64,000 bases of DNA from Trichobilharzia szidati (Eukaryota > Platyhelminthes > Trematoda > Strigeidida > Schistosomatidae): the NCBI GenBank assembly GCA_944472155.2, contig OX235279.1, positions 178,787,868 to 178,851,867 on the forward strand. The letters run 5' to 3'. Both the position numbers and the translations under genes were made by a program. Under the pieces are notes generated by a model that ran no database searches, was not told the origin of the DNA, and worked only from the letters and a program-made list of their open reading frames with translations. Shown here piece after piece: positions 53,840-63,199 of the stretch; position 1 is the first letter of the stretch; each line of letters starts with the position of its first letter.

Positions 53840-54668
53840 GTGCCAGTCATTGAGACTATAGACTTCATATGTGAAGAAGCTGAAGACATACCCATTCCAA
53901 CGTCGGAATTGAGGAAATTGCTACTTTTATGTACTAAAAATGACCAATTCCAATTCGACGGGCGTTTATTCCGTCAAGTTGATGGTGTCGCAATGGGAAG
54001 CCCTTTGGGACCACTTTTCGCTGGCTTATTCTTGTCACGCCTTGAAATCAGTACCTTGCAGCAACATATACAAGAAACGGATGTGTACCTAAGATATGTT
54101 GATGACATTTTTATTGTCTGTGGAAGCAGATCAAAAGCCGAAGACATGCTGATAAAATTCAACTCATGCCATCCAAATCTCAATTTCACAGCAGAACACG
54201 AGGAAAATGATACTATCAAATTCCTAGACGTTTTTCTGGCGAAAATGAATGATGGCACAATGGAAAGATCTATATTTAGAAAGTCCTCATGGACAGGACA
54301 GTACATGCATTTCAAGAGTTTTGTTCCAATCCAGTACAAAAAGAACTTAGTCAGAACACTGTTCAATAGAGCACGAAAAATTTGTTCTGAAAGTACTGTT
54401 GAGTATGAAATAAAATCCCTGAAGGATATCTTATCTAAGAATGGATATCCTGAGAAGTTCATTAATAAATACTCTAAAGAAAACACCCGCTCCAAAACAA
54501 TCCAAACAGTTCCGAAGAAACCTGTCTATATCAACTTGCCGTCCAAAGGAGATGATGTACAGGAAGTAGTCAAACGAAGACTCGACAAAGCCATCAAGAG
54601 AACTTATTATGCTGCAAAACTTGTTTTTCTTAACACCACTAAGCGAGTGCTTCAACAATCTGGGAAAG
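53840..54668 (+). pseudogene. PLE group E reverse transcriptase, 5'-truncated
   Basis: Open frame of about 276 codons before the SINE. It has NDQFQFDGRLFRQVDGVAMG (motif B with GSPLGPLFAGLFLS), VYLRYVDDIFIVCG (catalytic YVDD), NDTIKFLDVFLAKMNDG, FVPIQYKKNLVRTLFNRA, ENAR-like NGYPEKFINKY and a linker YINLPSKGDDVQEVVKRRL / RTYYAAKL. The canonical catalytic box and open frame make this one of the better-preserved RTs, but motif A and the N-terminus are absent. Confidence 0.87.
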
Positions 54669-54911
54669 TATTGGTTTTGTAGGGATTTGGTTTGATTGCA
54701 TGGAGGGTTTCATCATGAGCTGACATCAGTTAGAGAACCACGGCTCAATGGTCTACGAGCTCGCCTCGTAACCAGAAGGTCCTGGGTTCGAATCCCGTTG
54801 GGCGCGTACTGCTGAAGAGTCCCAAACTAGGACGAAACAGCTGTCCAGTACTCCCAGCTGGTTTTCCAGTGGTTCTCTAACTGATGTCAGCTCATGATGA
54901 AACCCTCCATG
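54669..54911 (+). mobile_element. Hammerhead SINE with inverted head and 13-bp TSD
   Basis: Inserted in the PLE group E between linker and nuclease. Flanked by CAATCTGGGAAAG (54656-54668 and 54912-54924). The first 70 or so nt are an inverted SINE 3' end, with 47-nt arms 54694-54740 and 54870-54916 matching perfectly. The middle holds the tRNA-like part (B box GGGTTCGAATCCC, 54784-54796) and an intact hammerhead. Confidence 0.92.
54806..54851 (+). ncRNA. Hammerhead ribozyme (SINE-borne), intact core
   Basis: Stem I GTACTG (54806-54811) pairs perfectly with CAGTAC (54846-54851). The core CTGAAGA is at 54812-54818, stem II GTCC/GGAC (54819-54822, 54830-54833) has a 7-nt loop, and GAAA is at 54834-54837. 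A very short stem III (A-U, C-G with loop AGCT) is followed by the cleavage triplet GUC, with predicted cleavage after 54845. Every invariant base is present. The short stem III is known to weaken monomeric activity, so it might act as a dimer. Confidence 0.9.
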
Positions 54912-54924
54912 CAATCTGGGAAAG

Positions 54925-55260
54925 ACCAGTCGCCAATCCTCGACACTGCGTATATCAATTTGAGTGTGTTTGTGGAAGCAAATACATAGGTCGTACGGAA
55001 AGGCGATTATTGTCTACTCGCATGATGGAGCATTTGCCAAAATGGTTGAAAACAGCTGAGTTCAAAGTTCCAAAATCCTCAATAACAAAGCATCTTGTGG
55101 ATTACGGGCATGATATCGACGCAGTCAAGTCATTCACCATTGTCAGCAGACAAAGAAACAAGAAGATGCTTGCAATTGCAGAGGCTTGTGCAATTCGAGT
55201 TTACAAACCAGGTCTCTGTGTACAAAAGGAGATGGTCGTGACTCTGAATCTACCATGGTA
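54925..55260 (+). pseudogene. PLE group E GIY-YIG endonuclease
   Basis: After the SINE the nuclease continues in a frame shifted relative to the RT: RHCVYQFECVCGSKYIGRTE, RRLLSTRMMEHLPKWLKTA, SSITKHLVDYGHDIDAVKSF and PGLCVQKEMVVTLNLPW. The two half-sites (VYQF...YIG) and the CVCG pair are intact. Because the SINE's own duplication does not explain the shift, another indel lies near 54940. Confidence 0.85.
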
Positions 55261-55821
55261 ATTCTACCTCTTATTATTATTTTATTATTACTATTATTAT
55301 TCTCATTATTATTATTCTTGATTCATTTAAAACTATCCTTTATCAGTAGCATTATCTTAACTCACTTCAACACTATTATTATTGTTATTATAACTATTAC
55401 TATTGACATCCCTCTGGTTGCAATTCTTGTTATATTCTCTAATGACTAATTGTTTATCTAAGTGATGTAATTGAAGCGTAATGCAATTTATCTTAATTTT
55501 GATCTCCCATACTCTCTCTCCCCTTATCTAATTGAACATGACCTGGAAAAACATTCGCACCTGTCTTTCTGCATGACTAATTCAATGCAGTTTATTTACT
55601 TATCAGTCCTATATCTCCCAATGTAATTTCAAAAGTATATATATCCGTGTATGTAAAGTATTCAGTCCTATATCTCCCAATGTAAATTCAAAAGTATATA
55701 TCCGTGTATGTAGAGTATTCAGCTGACGAGTTCTACCGAAATTTGATGAATCCATCATTAAATCCTGCTTTATTAACCTTTATTGCTTGTTTTAAATTCG
55801 TATCGGGAAATAAATGTTTCC
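55261..55821 (+). repeat. PLE group E 3' tail and terminal repeat
   Basis: An ATT-rich tail is followed by a tandem duplication of about 55 nt (two copies of CCTATATCTCCCAATGTAA at about 55609 and 55667), then the terminal repeat with ATTCAGCTGACGAGTTCTAC. A CTGACGA...CCGAAA pair is present, but I could not build a convincing stem II. Confidence 0.75.
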
Positions 55822-55984
55822 AACAACATGTTTGATTACCACTTCTAAAATGAACAAGTTGCAAGTGAAGTCGCCTAGAAAAATCTGTTTCTGTTGCTAC
55901 AGATATGAACACTTTACAAAAAGTATAATTTCATTTAGACGATCAAACTGAAATATTGCGTGTTACCGTATAACAGAGCGTATA

Positions 55985-56200
55985 ATGCCATCCAGCCATT
56001 TACTTCACTTTTATCGACTTTACAGAGGAATTCGACAGTGTAATTTGAAAACTGTCTCAATACTACGGTGTACTCCAAACCTTTATAAGATTCACTCCAG
56101 AAAACTCCGCGAAGCTTTTGAAATAAAGACAGGAGGCTGCCTACTATCACCGATGATATTCCTGACTGTGGTGGACTGGATCATGCGGTAAACCTTGGGA
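55985..56200 (+). pseudogene. RTE (SR2-like) RT palm fragment
   Basis: It reads FIDFTEEFDS-like, then LKTVSILRCTPNLYKIHS in one frame and KLREAFEIKTGGCLLSPM, FLTVVDWIMR in another, matching the FIDF.KAFDSV ... GVRQGCLLSP ... VVDWIMR region of RTE RT. Confidence 0.75.
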
Positions 56201-56270
56201 AGTGAGAAGAGAGGTATACGTTAGACTGAATGAAAGACACTGAGAGAAATTGAATTTGTGAATGATTTAT

Positions 56271-57514
56271 TTCATTATGGATACAATTTATTTCGATAAA
56301 GTCCCACAGTGTTACACAGTAATACTAACTGATGAGCACGTTTCGAGCACAATTTATTACTACTGCTCATAATCACCTCACATCAAGGCACTACTCACAC
56401 AACTTTCTAAATTCCTTTATATAACTCCATTATTTTCCATCGCTTAACTAGATTAGTAGTAGTATTTTTAATATTTCCGGCATTAGTGATGAGTCATTCA
56501 TTTTGCATGTGTTGGGTGTAGACTCAATGAATAAGGATTCAGCAATCAACGTCTCTCCCTCTCTCCACCTACCTACATTACTGCTTAGAATTTAAACCCT
56601 CTCCCACCCTATTGAGTGGTTGTGTGTTAATGCATGTAGTGCGATGTAGTGCTGAGCTGTTTTCCAAATTACTCATCTCCTCGGGGTCAACCATTCTTAC
56701 CTTAGCTAAGTTCTTGTGTTCCGACAATCTCACTACCCCAGATCTACTAGTTTGACCTATGTAGTTGAATTAACTCACAGTCATTGCAAGGTATTTTGTA
56801 AATTATATTATTTTGTTTAATTGAGTCCACCAATAGGGTCCTTTAACCTACCCTGCTTGTCCCTGAGTGAGTTTGTAGGTTTAAAGAGTAATCTAGGTGG
56901 GTGGAGATAGAGAGAGGTTGATTACTGAATCCTTGACCATCGAGTCTACACCCAACATGTGAAATAGGAATGACTCATCACTCATATGGAAAATACTACT
57001 ACCAGTGTAGTCAAGGGATGGAAAATAGTGGAATTATATAAACGAAGTTAGAAAGTTGAGTGAGTAGTGCTTTGATATGACTATTGTGGTGAGAGCTGTC
57101 TACTAGCCAAACTGGTAGACAGTAATTTACCTAAATGTTTACGTTCTCGAGATTTGTCGTGAGAAAATATGAACAAAGACTGATTCAAAACCGACCACAG
57201 CAGACTTTGCGTAGGCGGATGCAGTTAACATATAGGTGATCTGACATTCAAAAAAACAGTCACAAATAGATGAAAGATTAACTTTGAGTGAGAAACCACC
57301 AATCAGAAGACTGTGTTTGTTTGCTTAACTAAACTATAATAATGTTCACGAAAATATATATGGTTTGATTTCCTTAATAAACGATCTGTTGCCTAGCCCT
57401 TGTCTTCTGTCGTTACACTATGAGCAGTTATAAATTGTGCTCGAAACGTGGTCATCAGTGAATATTAATGTATAACACTGTGAAACTTTATCAAAATAAA
57501 TTTTACTCACAATG
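56271..57514. mobile_element. PLE group A inverted insertion with 11-bp TSD
   Basis: The left arm (about 56271-56579, minus) and right arm (about 56889-57514, plus, interrupted by a solo LTR) are inverted copies of the group A end and endonuclease region. The spacer 56580-56888 holds the rest of the minus-strand nuclease. Flanked by GAATGATTTAT at 56260-56270 and 57515-57525. Coding remnants are too decayed to give a frame. Confidence 0.88.
57085..57417 (+). mobile_element. Solo LTR with CTAT target duplication
   Basis: A 333-bp insertion starting TGTGGTGAGAGC and ending GTCGTTACA, so it has TG...CA termini, flanked by CTAT on both sides (57081-57084 and 57418-57421). Deleting it rejoins GATATGACTATGAGCAG in the PLE arm. 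It contains AATAAA (near 57376) followed by a TTGTCTTCTG-type end, as expected for an LTR R/U5 region. Size and 4-bp duplication suit a Ty3/Gypsy element. The sequence differs from the Gypsy LTR at 7.94 kb. Confidence 0.88.
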
Positions 57515-57525
57515 GAATGATTTAT

Positions 57526-59040
57526 GTTTCTTGTCTCACAAACCCAAAGATTCTTAAGTGAAAACCAACAGGTAGGCAGAAGATGCAAAGAATAAAGGAA
57601 TTCAGATGAAAATATATTAGGCAGGAGTGATAAAAGTGCTCAACCAGTGGCAACAGACATCAACTATAACCGGCGGCAGTAATCCAGATGAAGTTGTCTC
57701 TTTCACTTTACTCAGTTAGAGTTGTTCCAACTGCATGTTACCTGAATGAGGATATAAAAGCTGGCCACGACCGAGGCGGTGACAAAGGCGATGTACAGCA
57801 GCCGGTACAAGAAATAACACTTTTGTCAAATACGTGAGTACTTCCATTTAGTTGAAGAACTTGGTGCAGTTATCAAGAAAAGCAAACTGTCACCAACACA
57901 CTACTACTATCTTCGATGCCTCCATACTGAGGATCAAATAGCCAATCAATGACGAAGAATAAGCAAGTAAGAAGAACGTCTGTTTGCAAGCGAACCAGCC
58001 AACAAATATTATTTAGTTTAGAGTATGTAAACCAGACAACGCATAGCATTTTTAATAACATTTGAAACGAACAGTTCCTTTAATTAACTTGGACAGAGTT
58101 AAAGACAGAGTTTATCTTAAAACTATGATGTGTTTGCGTGATACATTTCAAACAATTTCGCCAAACACCAAATGAAGTTTAAAAATAGGAAGGATAAAAA
58201 TTAAATTTGATCATATTTTATTAAAAGTTGTGTTAATTAGTCTTATTCTTAAATCTTTTCTCATTTTTGTTAATTTAAATTGGCCTTTAGTTTTTCAATA
58301 TAAATTGAATTGACAAGTACATGTGTGAATGCGTGGTCAGATTGCTAGAAATGTGTTGAGCAAATACATCGAACTTTCCAGATAAACTCTGTCTTCTAAG
58401 AACACGGTTCAGACCTTAAGTAATAATGAGGATATTAGGCAGATTTTGTCACGAGTTTACATGAACAAGGGAAAAATTTGGAAACAACGGATTCTTAGGA
58501 GTCTGTCCTGGTTTTCGGGCTTTTCAGCAGTCGGCTTTCATATTTCTAGGCGAATCTACTGGCCATCGTGCAACCTATTGGATTATTATTATTATTAGAG
58601 GCGCCATTTTTCATGGCCTGCCTAAACGACTCGGCTACTATAACTTCCATCAGGGGTGTAATGTATCTTCGAATCGTTTCTTTTGGCTGCAACATAAACT
58701 GAGGCAAATTTTTAATCAGTTTCCAGCCTATCCCTGTGCACTCTAGGAAGAAAACGAAGGGAAAATCGCGTAAAGGTCAAGGTCTTGTTTCAGTCAGAAT
58801 AATGTTGCGTCGTACAAGTTATTCTGTAGATAACTTTGCTTGGAGATTCTATAAGCACCGGCGGGAGGGACAGGAGAGTGTAAGTGCTTTTCAGGAAAGG
58901 TGATGCTGACAATTCTATACTGTATGTAAACATAATTTCTAGAATGAAACTGATATTATTATTAATATTATTATTAAGTGAGAATCAAATAAAGTGTAGT
59001 TATATTTCAATAGTTTGCACACAATGATAAGTTTTGTTAT
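57526..59040. other. No gene; weak RTE scrap
   Basis: 57840-58020 may be a decayed RTE C-terminus (TEDQIANQ and ASEPANKY in one frame). 58480-58900 is unassigned and contains (ATT)n. No reliable gene. Confidence 0.35.
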
Positions 59041-59044
59041 TGGT

Positions 59045-59780
59045 AATATTTATAGGGAGATAATGGCCAAAAAGACAGAACACAGTTATCCGTAGAAGAG
59101 ATAATAAAAGGTGTGAAATTTTGTCTGACAACAACATATTTCACATTCGAAAGGAAAATATACCAAAAAAATGAAGGAGTAGCCGTTGGACCACCTATCT
59201 CACCAATAATAGCTAAAAAGGAACCGGTTGCATGAAATAATAGCTAACATATTCATGGATTATTGGGAAGAGAATGCCCTTAAACCATTCAGGTCATCAC
59301 TAAAATGTTGGTGGAGATATGTAGACGACACACTAGTAATAGTGAAAAAAACGATATTGAGAAACTCTTCTCACACATAAACAGCCAAGTCAACTCAATA
59401 AAATTCACTATGGAAGTAGAGAATGAAAGTGGGGAACTACCTATGCTAGAATGCAAAATACAAAGAATGACAGATGGTAGCATTAAAACGATGCTATATA
59501 GAAAAACCACACACTCTGGAAGATTCCTTGATTATCAATCAGCTCATCCACTCACGGTAAAACGAGGATTAATACAAGGTCTTGCAGATAGAATACGTAG
59601 ACTTACAACAACGCCAGAGGACCAGTGTAAAGAAATAAACGTCCTATTCAAAATGTTACTCGAAAATAACTACCCTAAAGAATTTATAAAAGATAATATA
59701 AAAAAGAGAAAAAAGAGGGTGAAAACGGAGAGTAACAAGATGGAAGAATGCAAAAAAAACAGTCACAATACCATATAAAA
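59045..59780 (+). pseudogene. PLE reverse transcriptase (group A relative), truncated
   Basis: It begins VKFCLTTTYFTFERKIYQKN and EGVAVGPPISPIIA (motif B). A short insertion then duplicates AATAATAGCTAA, after which NIFMDYWEENALKPF and WWRYVDDTLVIVKK (catalytic YVDD) follow. From 59305 the frame is open: VNSIKFTMEVENESGELPML, LYRKTTHSGRFLDYQSAHPL and LLENNYPKEFIKDNIKKR. It is 5'-truncated, with no inverted head found. Confidence 0.85.
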
Positions 59781-60290
59781 ATGGTTCATCAGAGGAAATT
59801 CAAAGAAACCTCAAAAATATCGGCATTCACACAACTTTTAAACCGACAAATCTAATCAAAAATAAAATAAATCAACTGAAAAATCCCATAAAAATGATGG
59901 ATAAAAACAACTTGATTTACAAAATATCTTGTGCTGACTGTCCAACTAAATATGTGGGGCAAACGTCCAGATCACTCAAAATAAGAGTGAATGAACGTAA
60001 ACGCCTAACCAAAGGTCAACCAACAGGAACACAAGCCTACAAGAATCTTGAAAAAAATTCATCGATAGCTGCACATGCATGGGAAAAAAACCACATTGTC
60101 GATTGGAACAATGTGTGTATTCTAAAAACTAATATGAACAAATGGAAAGAAAGGCTTATAACAGAATCGATATTCATTAAAGTCACACCGGGTACATGTA
60201 ACAAGGGTGACTCAGTACAACTATTAACAATATGTATATATATATATACCTATATGTATGTTCTTTATTTGATCTAATCCACAATGCTAA
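59781..60290 (+). CDS. PLE GIY-YIG endonuclease (group A relative)
   Basis: Open frame from 59894, about 115 meaningful residues: KNNLIYKISCADCPTKYVGQ (GIY-YIG half-sites IYK and YVGQ, with a Cys pair), TSRSLKIRVNERKRLTKGQ, KNSSIAAHAWEKNHIVDWNN, MNKWKERLITESIF and TPGTCNKGDSVQ. It is joined to the RT through TIPYKNGSSEEIQRNL in a shifted frame (59761 onward). The frame runs into a TA-rich microsatellite at 60236-60250. Confidence 0.85.
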
Positions 60291-60920
60291 AACTTTTTAC
60301 TGATATTAAGTGAGAATCATTTAAGAGCTCATTAAAAGTTGATACTGCTTTGGAGAAATCAGGCCTTTTAAGTCTGTCTACATCAAATGCCAGATGGCCA
60401 ACCTTTATAACTGACTTAACAGAATATTACGGATTAAGTAGAATATTCCGCCAAACAGGCGCAAAATTCAAATTCGGAGTTCGAAATTTAAACACATTTT
60501 GAGAACAGGAAGCAGCACAGTTTCCTTTAGAGACCGAGATTACTCACACAGTGTGTGTGATCCGATACACAACATAAATGTTAACTGAGAAAGAAAAGGT
60601 CAATTTGTGATGGTTTACACTACTGAATGATTCACAATAGTAGGTGGATAGCAGTCGCATCGATCAGTGAGCAATCTGAGAATTTCATCTAATGCATTAC
60701 CGCTTCTCTGAAGTAGCTAACTAGATTTCGAGTAGTTTGAAATGATTAATCTTTCTTAGCTGAATTAAACTGAATACACCTCGGATGAGCTCAGCTCGAA
60801 ACGGCCATCTGGTGTTAGGTCACCTAGATCTGGACAGCAAGTACTACCGGTTGATGTACGAGTCGCATCCAACTACGCATATCAACCCAACCGATCAGTA
60901 ATATATACCATCTCGCACTT
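60291..60920. other. No gene recognised
   Basis: AT-rich DNA. A short block near 60780-60815 (GGATGAGCTCAGCTCGAAAC) resembles hammerhead boxes but lacks the needed bases. Confidence 0.35.
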
Positions 60921-60924
60921 ATTA

Positions 60925-61515
60925 TTATTTCCTTTAATTCCTAGAGGAACATAGGGATTCAGCCGTGCGTCTCCATTGCCTACGGTTCTCTGCCAACGTT
61001 TTCACCTGGCTCCAAGTCTGCCCACACGTTTTCATCTCCTCTTCACATGACCTCCTCCAAGTCACCCTTGCACTGACGACCAACTCGCCGCCCCCCCCCC
61101 ACTCGAGCAACGGCTTGTCTAGTGATGTCACTTGATGGTTTCATTGCTCAGAGTATGGCCAGCTAATCCATCTCCATTTCTCCCTGCCTATTTGTTTCAC
61201 AATCGTTTCCTGCTGTGTTGGTTCTCTCCCAGAGATCCCTCCCTGTGGCTGATCTTTTCTGGCCAGCCATCTGATCTTGAGTATTGAGTGAAGACAAGTG
61301 TTAATGAAGGTCTGTAGTTTGTTTGAGTTGCTCTTTATGACGCGCAGTGCAAGTCTCTGATCCATATGTTAAGTAGCACTGACTGACTTCACATTGGAGT
61401 TGAAAATCCGGATCTTATTTCCATTTTCCTGCTGAGTGCTGTTGACCTCCACACAGACTTGAGAGTAATGAAAGCTTGTCTTGCTTTTCCGATTCTTGCT
61501 TTGATATCCTCATCT
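60925..61515 (-). pseudogene. RTE (SR2-like) 3' fragment
   Basis: It ends (minus direction) CCTAGAGGAACATAGGG on the plus strand, followed by the C-terminal frames ARVTWRRSCEEEMKTCGQTW, KQIGREKWRWISWPYSEQ and NKLQTFINTCLHSILKIRW. A run of ten C (61091-61100) replaces part of the WNPEGK region. Very similar to the copy at 45.1 kb. Confidence 0.82.
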
Positions 61516-61955
61516 CGCACTGATACTTGCTTTTTCGAGAAGACAAATCCAACTGACGAATGATGAGATTATTATGTGAGCATTGGGTAGATGAAACAAT
61601 TCACGGAATTAGTCTTAAGAGTTATATTTATTAAGTCCTTTAGCTAACACTGTTCAGCATGTTATATACTCCTAATTATACCTTATAAGATTCATTTGAC
61701 CTTACTACAACTAATGAAACTAGTTATTCAGTAGTGCTTATATACATATAATGTATATTTTGTGTAATAAAAATCACTTATTCCCATGGGCCCGGACTAG
61801 TCTTCTCTTCGGGCTTTTCTGCGAACTCAGGGCAGCAGAAGGTAGTTCAAGCAGTACAGAACAAATACTGGTGTATTCAATATTCAGTTGATTTCACCTA
61901 CTGTCTATGAAACTCAGTATCGATCCCAAATTACTGTTTAAGGTCTATTGGTAAA
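61516..61955. other. No gene recognised
   Basis: AT-rich spacer without motif. Confidence 0.35.
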
Positions 61956-61959
61956 GACA

Positions 61960-62640
61960 GAATTTAATTAAATCCCTTGCCACTTGCATCCGACGCATTT
62001 GTAGTTCCGACGGTCTAGAAACAGAATTAGATATTTTGGAAGAAATCTTCATCCAAAATAGATACCAACCAAGATTCCTAGACAAGAATATCAAACCAGG
62101 AGTTTGGAGAAATGAAAATTCACTTGCACCGAAAAAGAAACTCTACATGAACTTGGATTTCAAGGGAGATTTAGGAAGCGATAATCTCAAGAGAAGGATC
62201 GCATCATCTCTGAGAAGAACATTTTTTGCAGTAACACTAAGAATAGTGTTCTCCAGTCGCCAACTGATCTGCAGAAGCCTCAAGGACAAGATCCCGCATC
62301 TGACCACTTCTGTGTGCATATATCAGTTCACCTGCTGCTGTGGAGCCAGGTACATCAGTCGTTCGACGCGCACTTTGTCCAGCATGGTTGCGAAAAGGCA
62401 ATAGTGGTGCAATAAATCGATTGAACACCTCGTTAACACTGATCATTCTATTTCAACAAACGCCTCCTGCTTCAAAGTAATTAATCTACAGAGTCAAGAA
62501 TAACCTACCAAAGGCAACATGGTTTCGTCTTCTTTGTATCTCTGAAGCTCTGACCATTCACATAGAAAATCCGAAGTTGTGCATACATAAGAAAATCAAT
62601 CAACCACTTCTACTACCATGGCAACAACTTTTCTGATTTT
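61960..62640 (+). pseudogene. PLE group D RT end, linker and GIY-YIG
   Basis: It reads RQNLIKSLA, then EEIFIQNRYQPRFLDKNIK, KKLYMNLDFKGDLGSDNL, RRTFFAVTLRIVFSSRQL and TTSVCIYQFTCCCGARYISR (the nuclease with S for G in YIG). A frameshift near 62395 follows, then IEHLVNTDHSISTNASCFKV and PKLCIHKKINQPLLLPW. Closely related to 25560-25928. Confidence 0.82.
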
Positions 62641-62970
62641 TGATGAATTAATTTTGTTTCTTTGTTCCCTTGTTTCTTTAATTGCTTATAATTCTTGTAT
62701 TCATTTAGAACTCTTACGTAACTTCGTATTCTCTACTTTGCTTCTATGTGCACCCTGAGGACAACTCAATGATCAAAATATTCATATTATTACATAACTC
62801 CTTTGTGACAACTCATCAATTTTGTTACTACCCTAGTTTCATTGACACCCAATTATCTTGACCGTTTCTGTATTACATAACTCCACCCAAACCCTACTAA
62901 TTCTCACCTGTTTAGTTAAAATAACCATAACCAACAATTGTATTTTGTTTGACAAAATTAATGCATACAT
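62641..62970 (+). repeat. PLE group D 3' tail
   Basis: T-rich tail containing TTTGTGACAACTCATCAAT, as at 26.05 kb, ended by the SINE at 62975. Confidence 0.6.
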
Positions 62971-62974
62971 GACA

Positions 62975-63165
62975 ATTAGATCCCAGTGGCTGAATAGTAT
63001 ACGAGCTTGCTAGCCTTGTAACTGGAAGGTCCTGGGTTCGCGAACCTCAGTGAGTGCGTATTGCCGATGATTCCCAAACTAGGCTGATGAAACAGCACCT
63101 GTCCAGTACTCTCCGGTTTTCAATGGTTCTCTAACTAATTTCAATCCGTGGTTTAACTCGAAAAG
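62975..63165 (+). repeat. Hammerhead-type SINE, degenerate
   Basis: tRNA-like part (ATCCCAGTGGCTGAATAGTA, GGGTTCGCGAACC) and a hammerhead-like block (GCCGATGATTCCCAAACTAG then GATGAAACAG). Core CCGATGA and insertions suggest it is inactive. Confidence 0.7.
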
Positions 63166-63199
63166 CAAATCAAACTTGGAACTGTGGTAGAGTATAACT

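Larger units (their letters stand above)
53747..55821 (+). mobile_element. PLE group E with inverted head, imperfect TSD
   Basis: The left end (53747-53812) is the reverse complement of the terminal repeat at 55738-55790 (AAGCAGGATTTAATGAATTC). The RT follows directly in the palm region. Flanks are AACAACACGTTT (53735-53746) and AACAACATGTTT (55822-55833), 11 of 12 identical. A hammerhead SINE sits inside at 54669-54911. Confidence 0.85.

Noticed and set aside
55725..55775. Hammerhead in PLE group E ends (CTGACGA then CCGAAA)
   Set aside because: The four bases on either side do not form a convincing stem II, so I did not annotate a ribozyme.
60775..60820. Hammerhead-like GGATGAGCTCAGCTCGAAAC
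   Set aside because: U4 of the core is changed and no NUH cleavage triplet or stem I partner is found.
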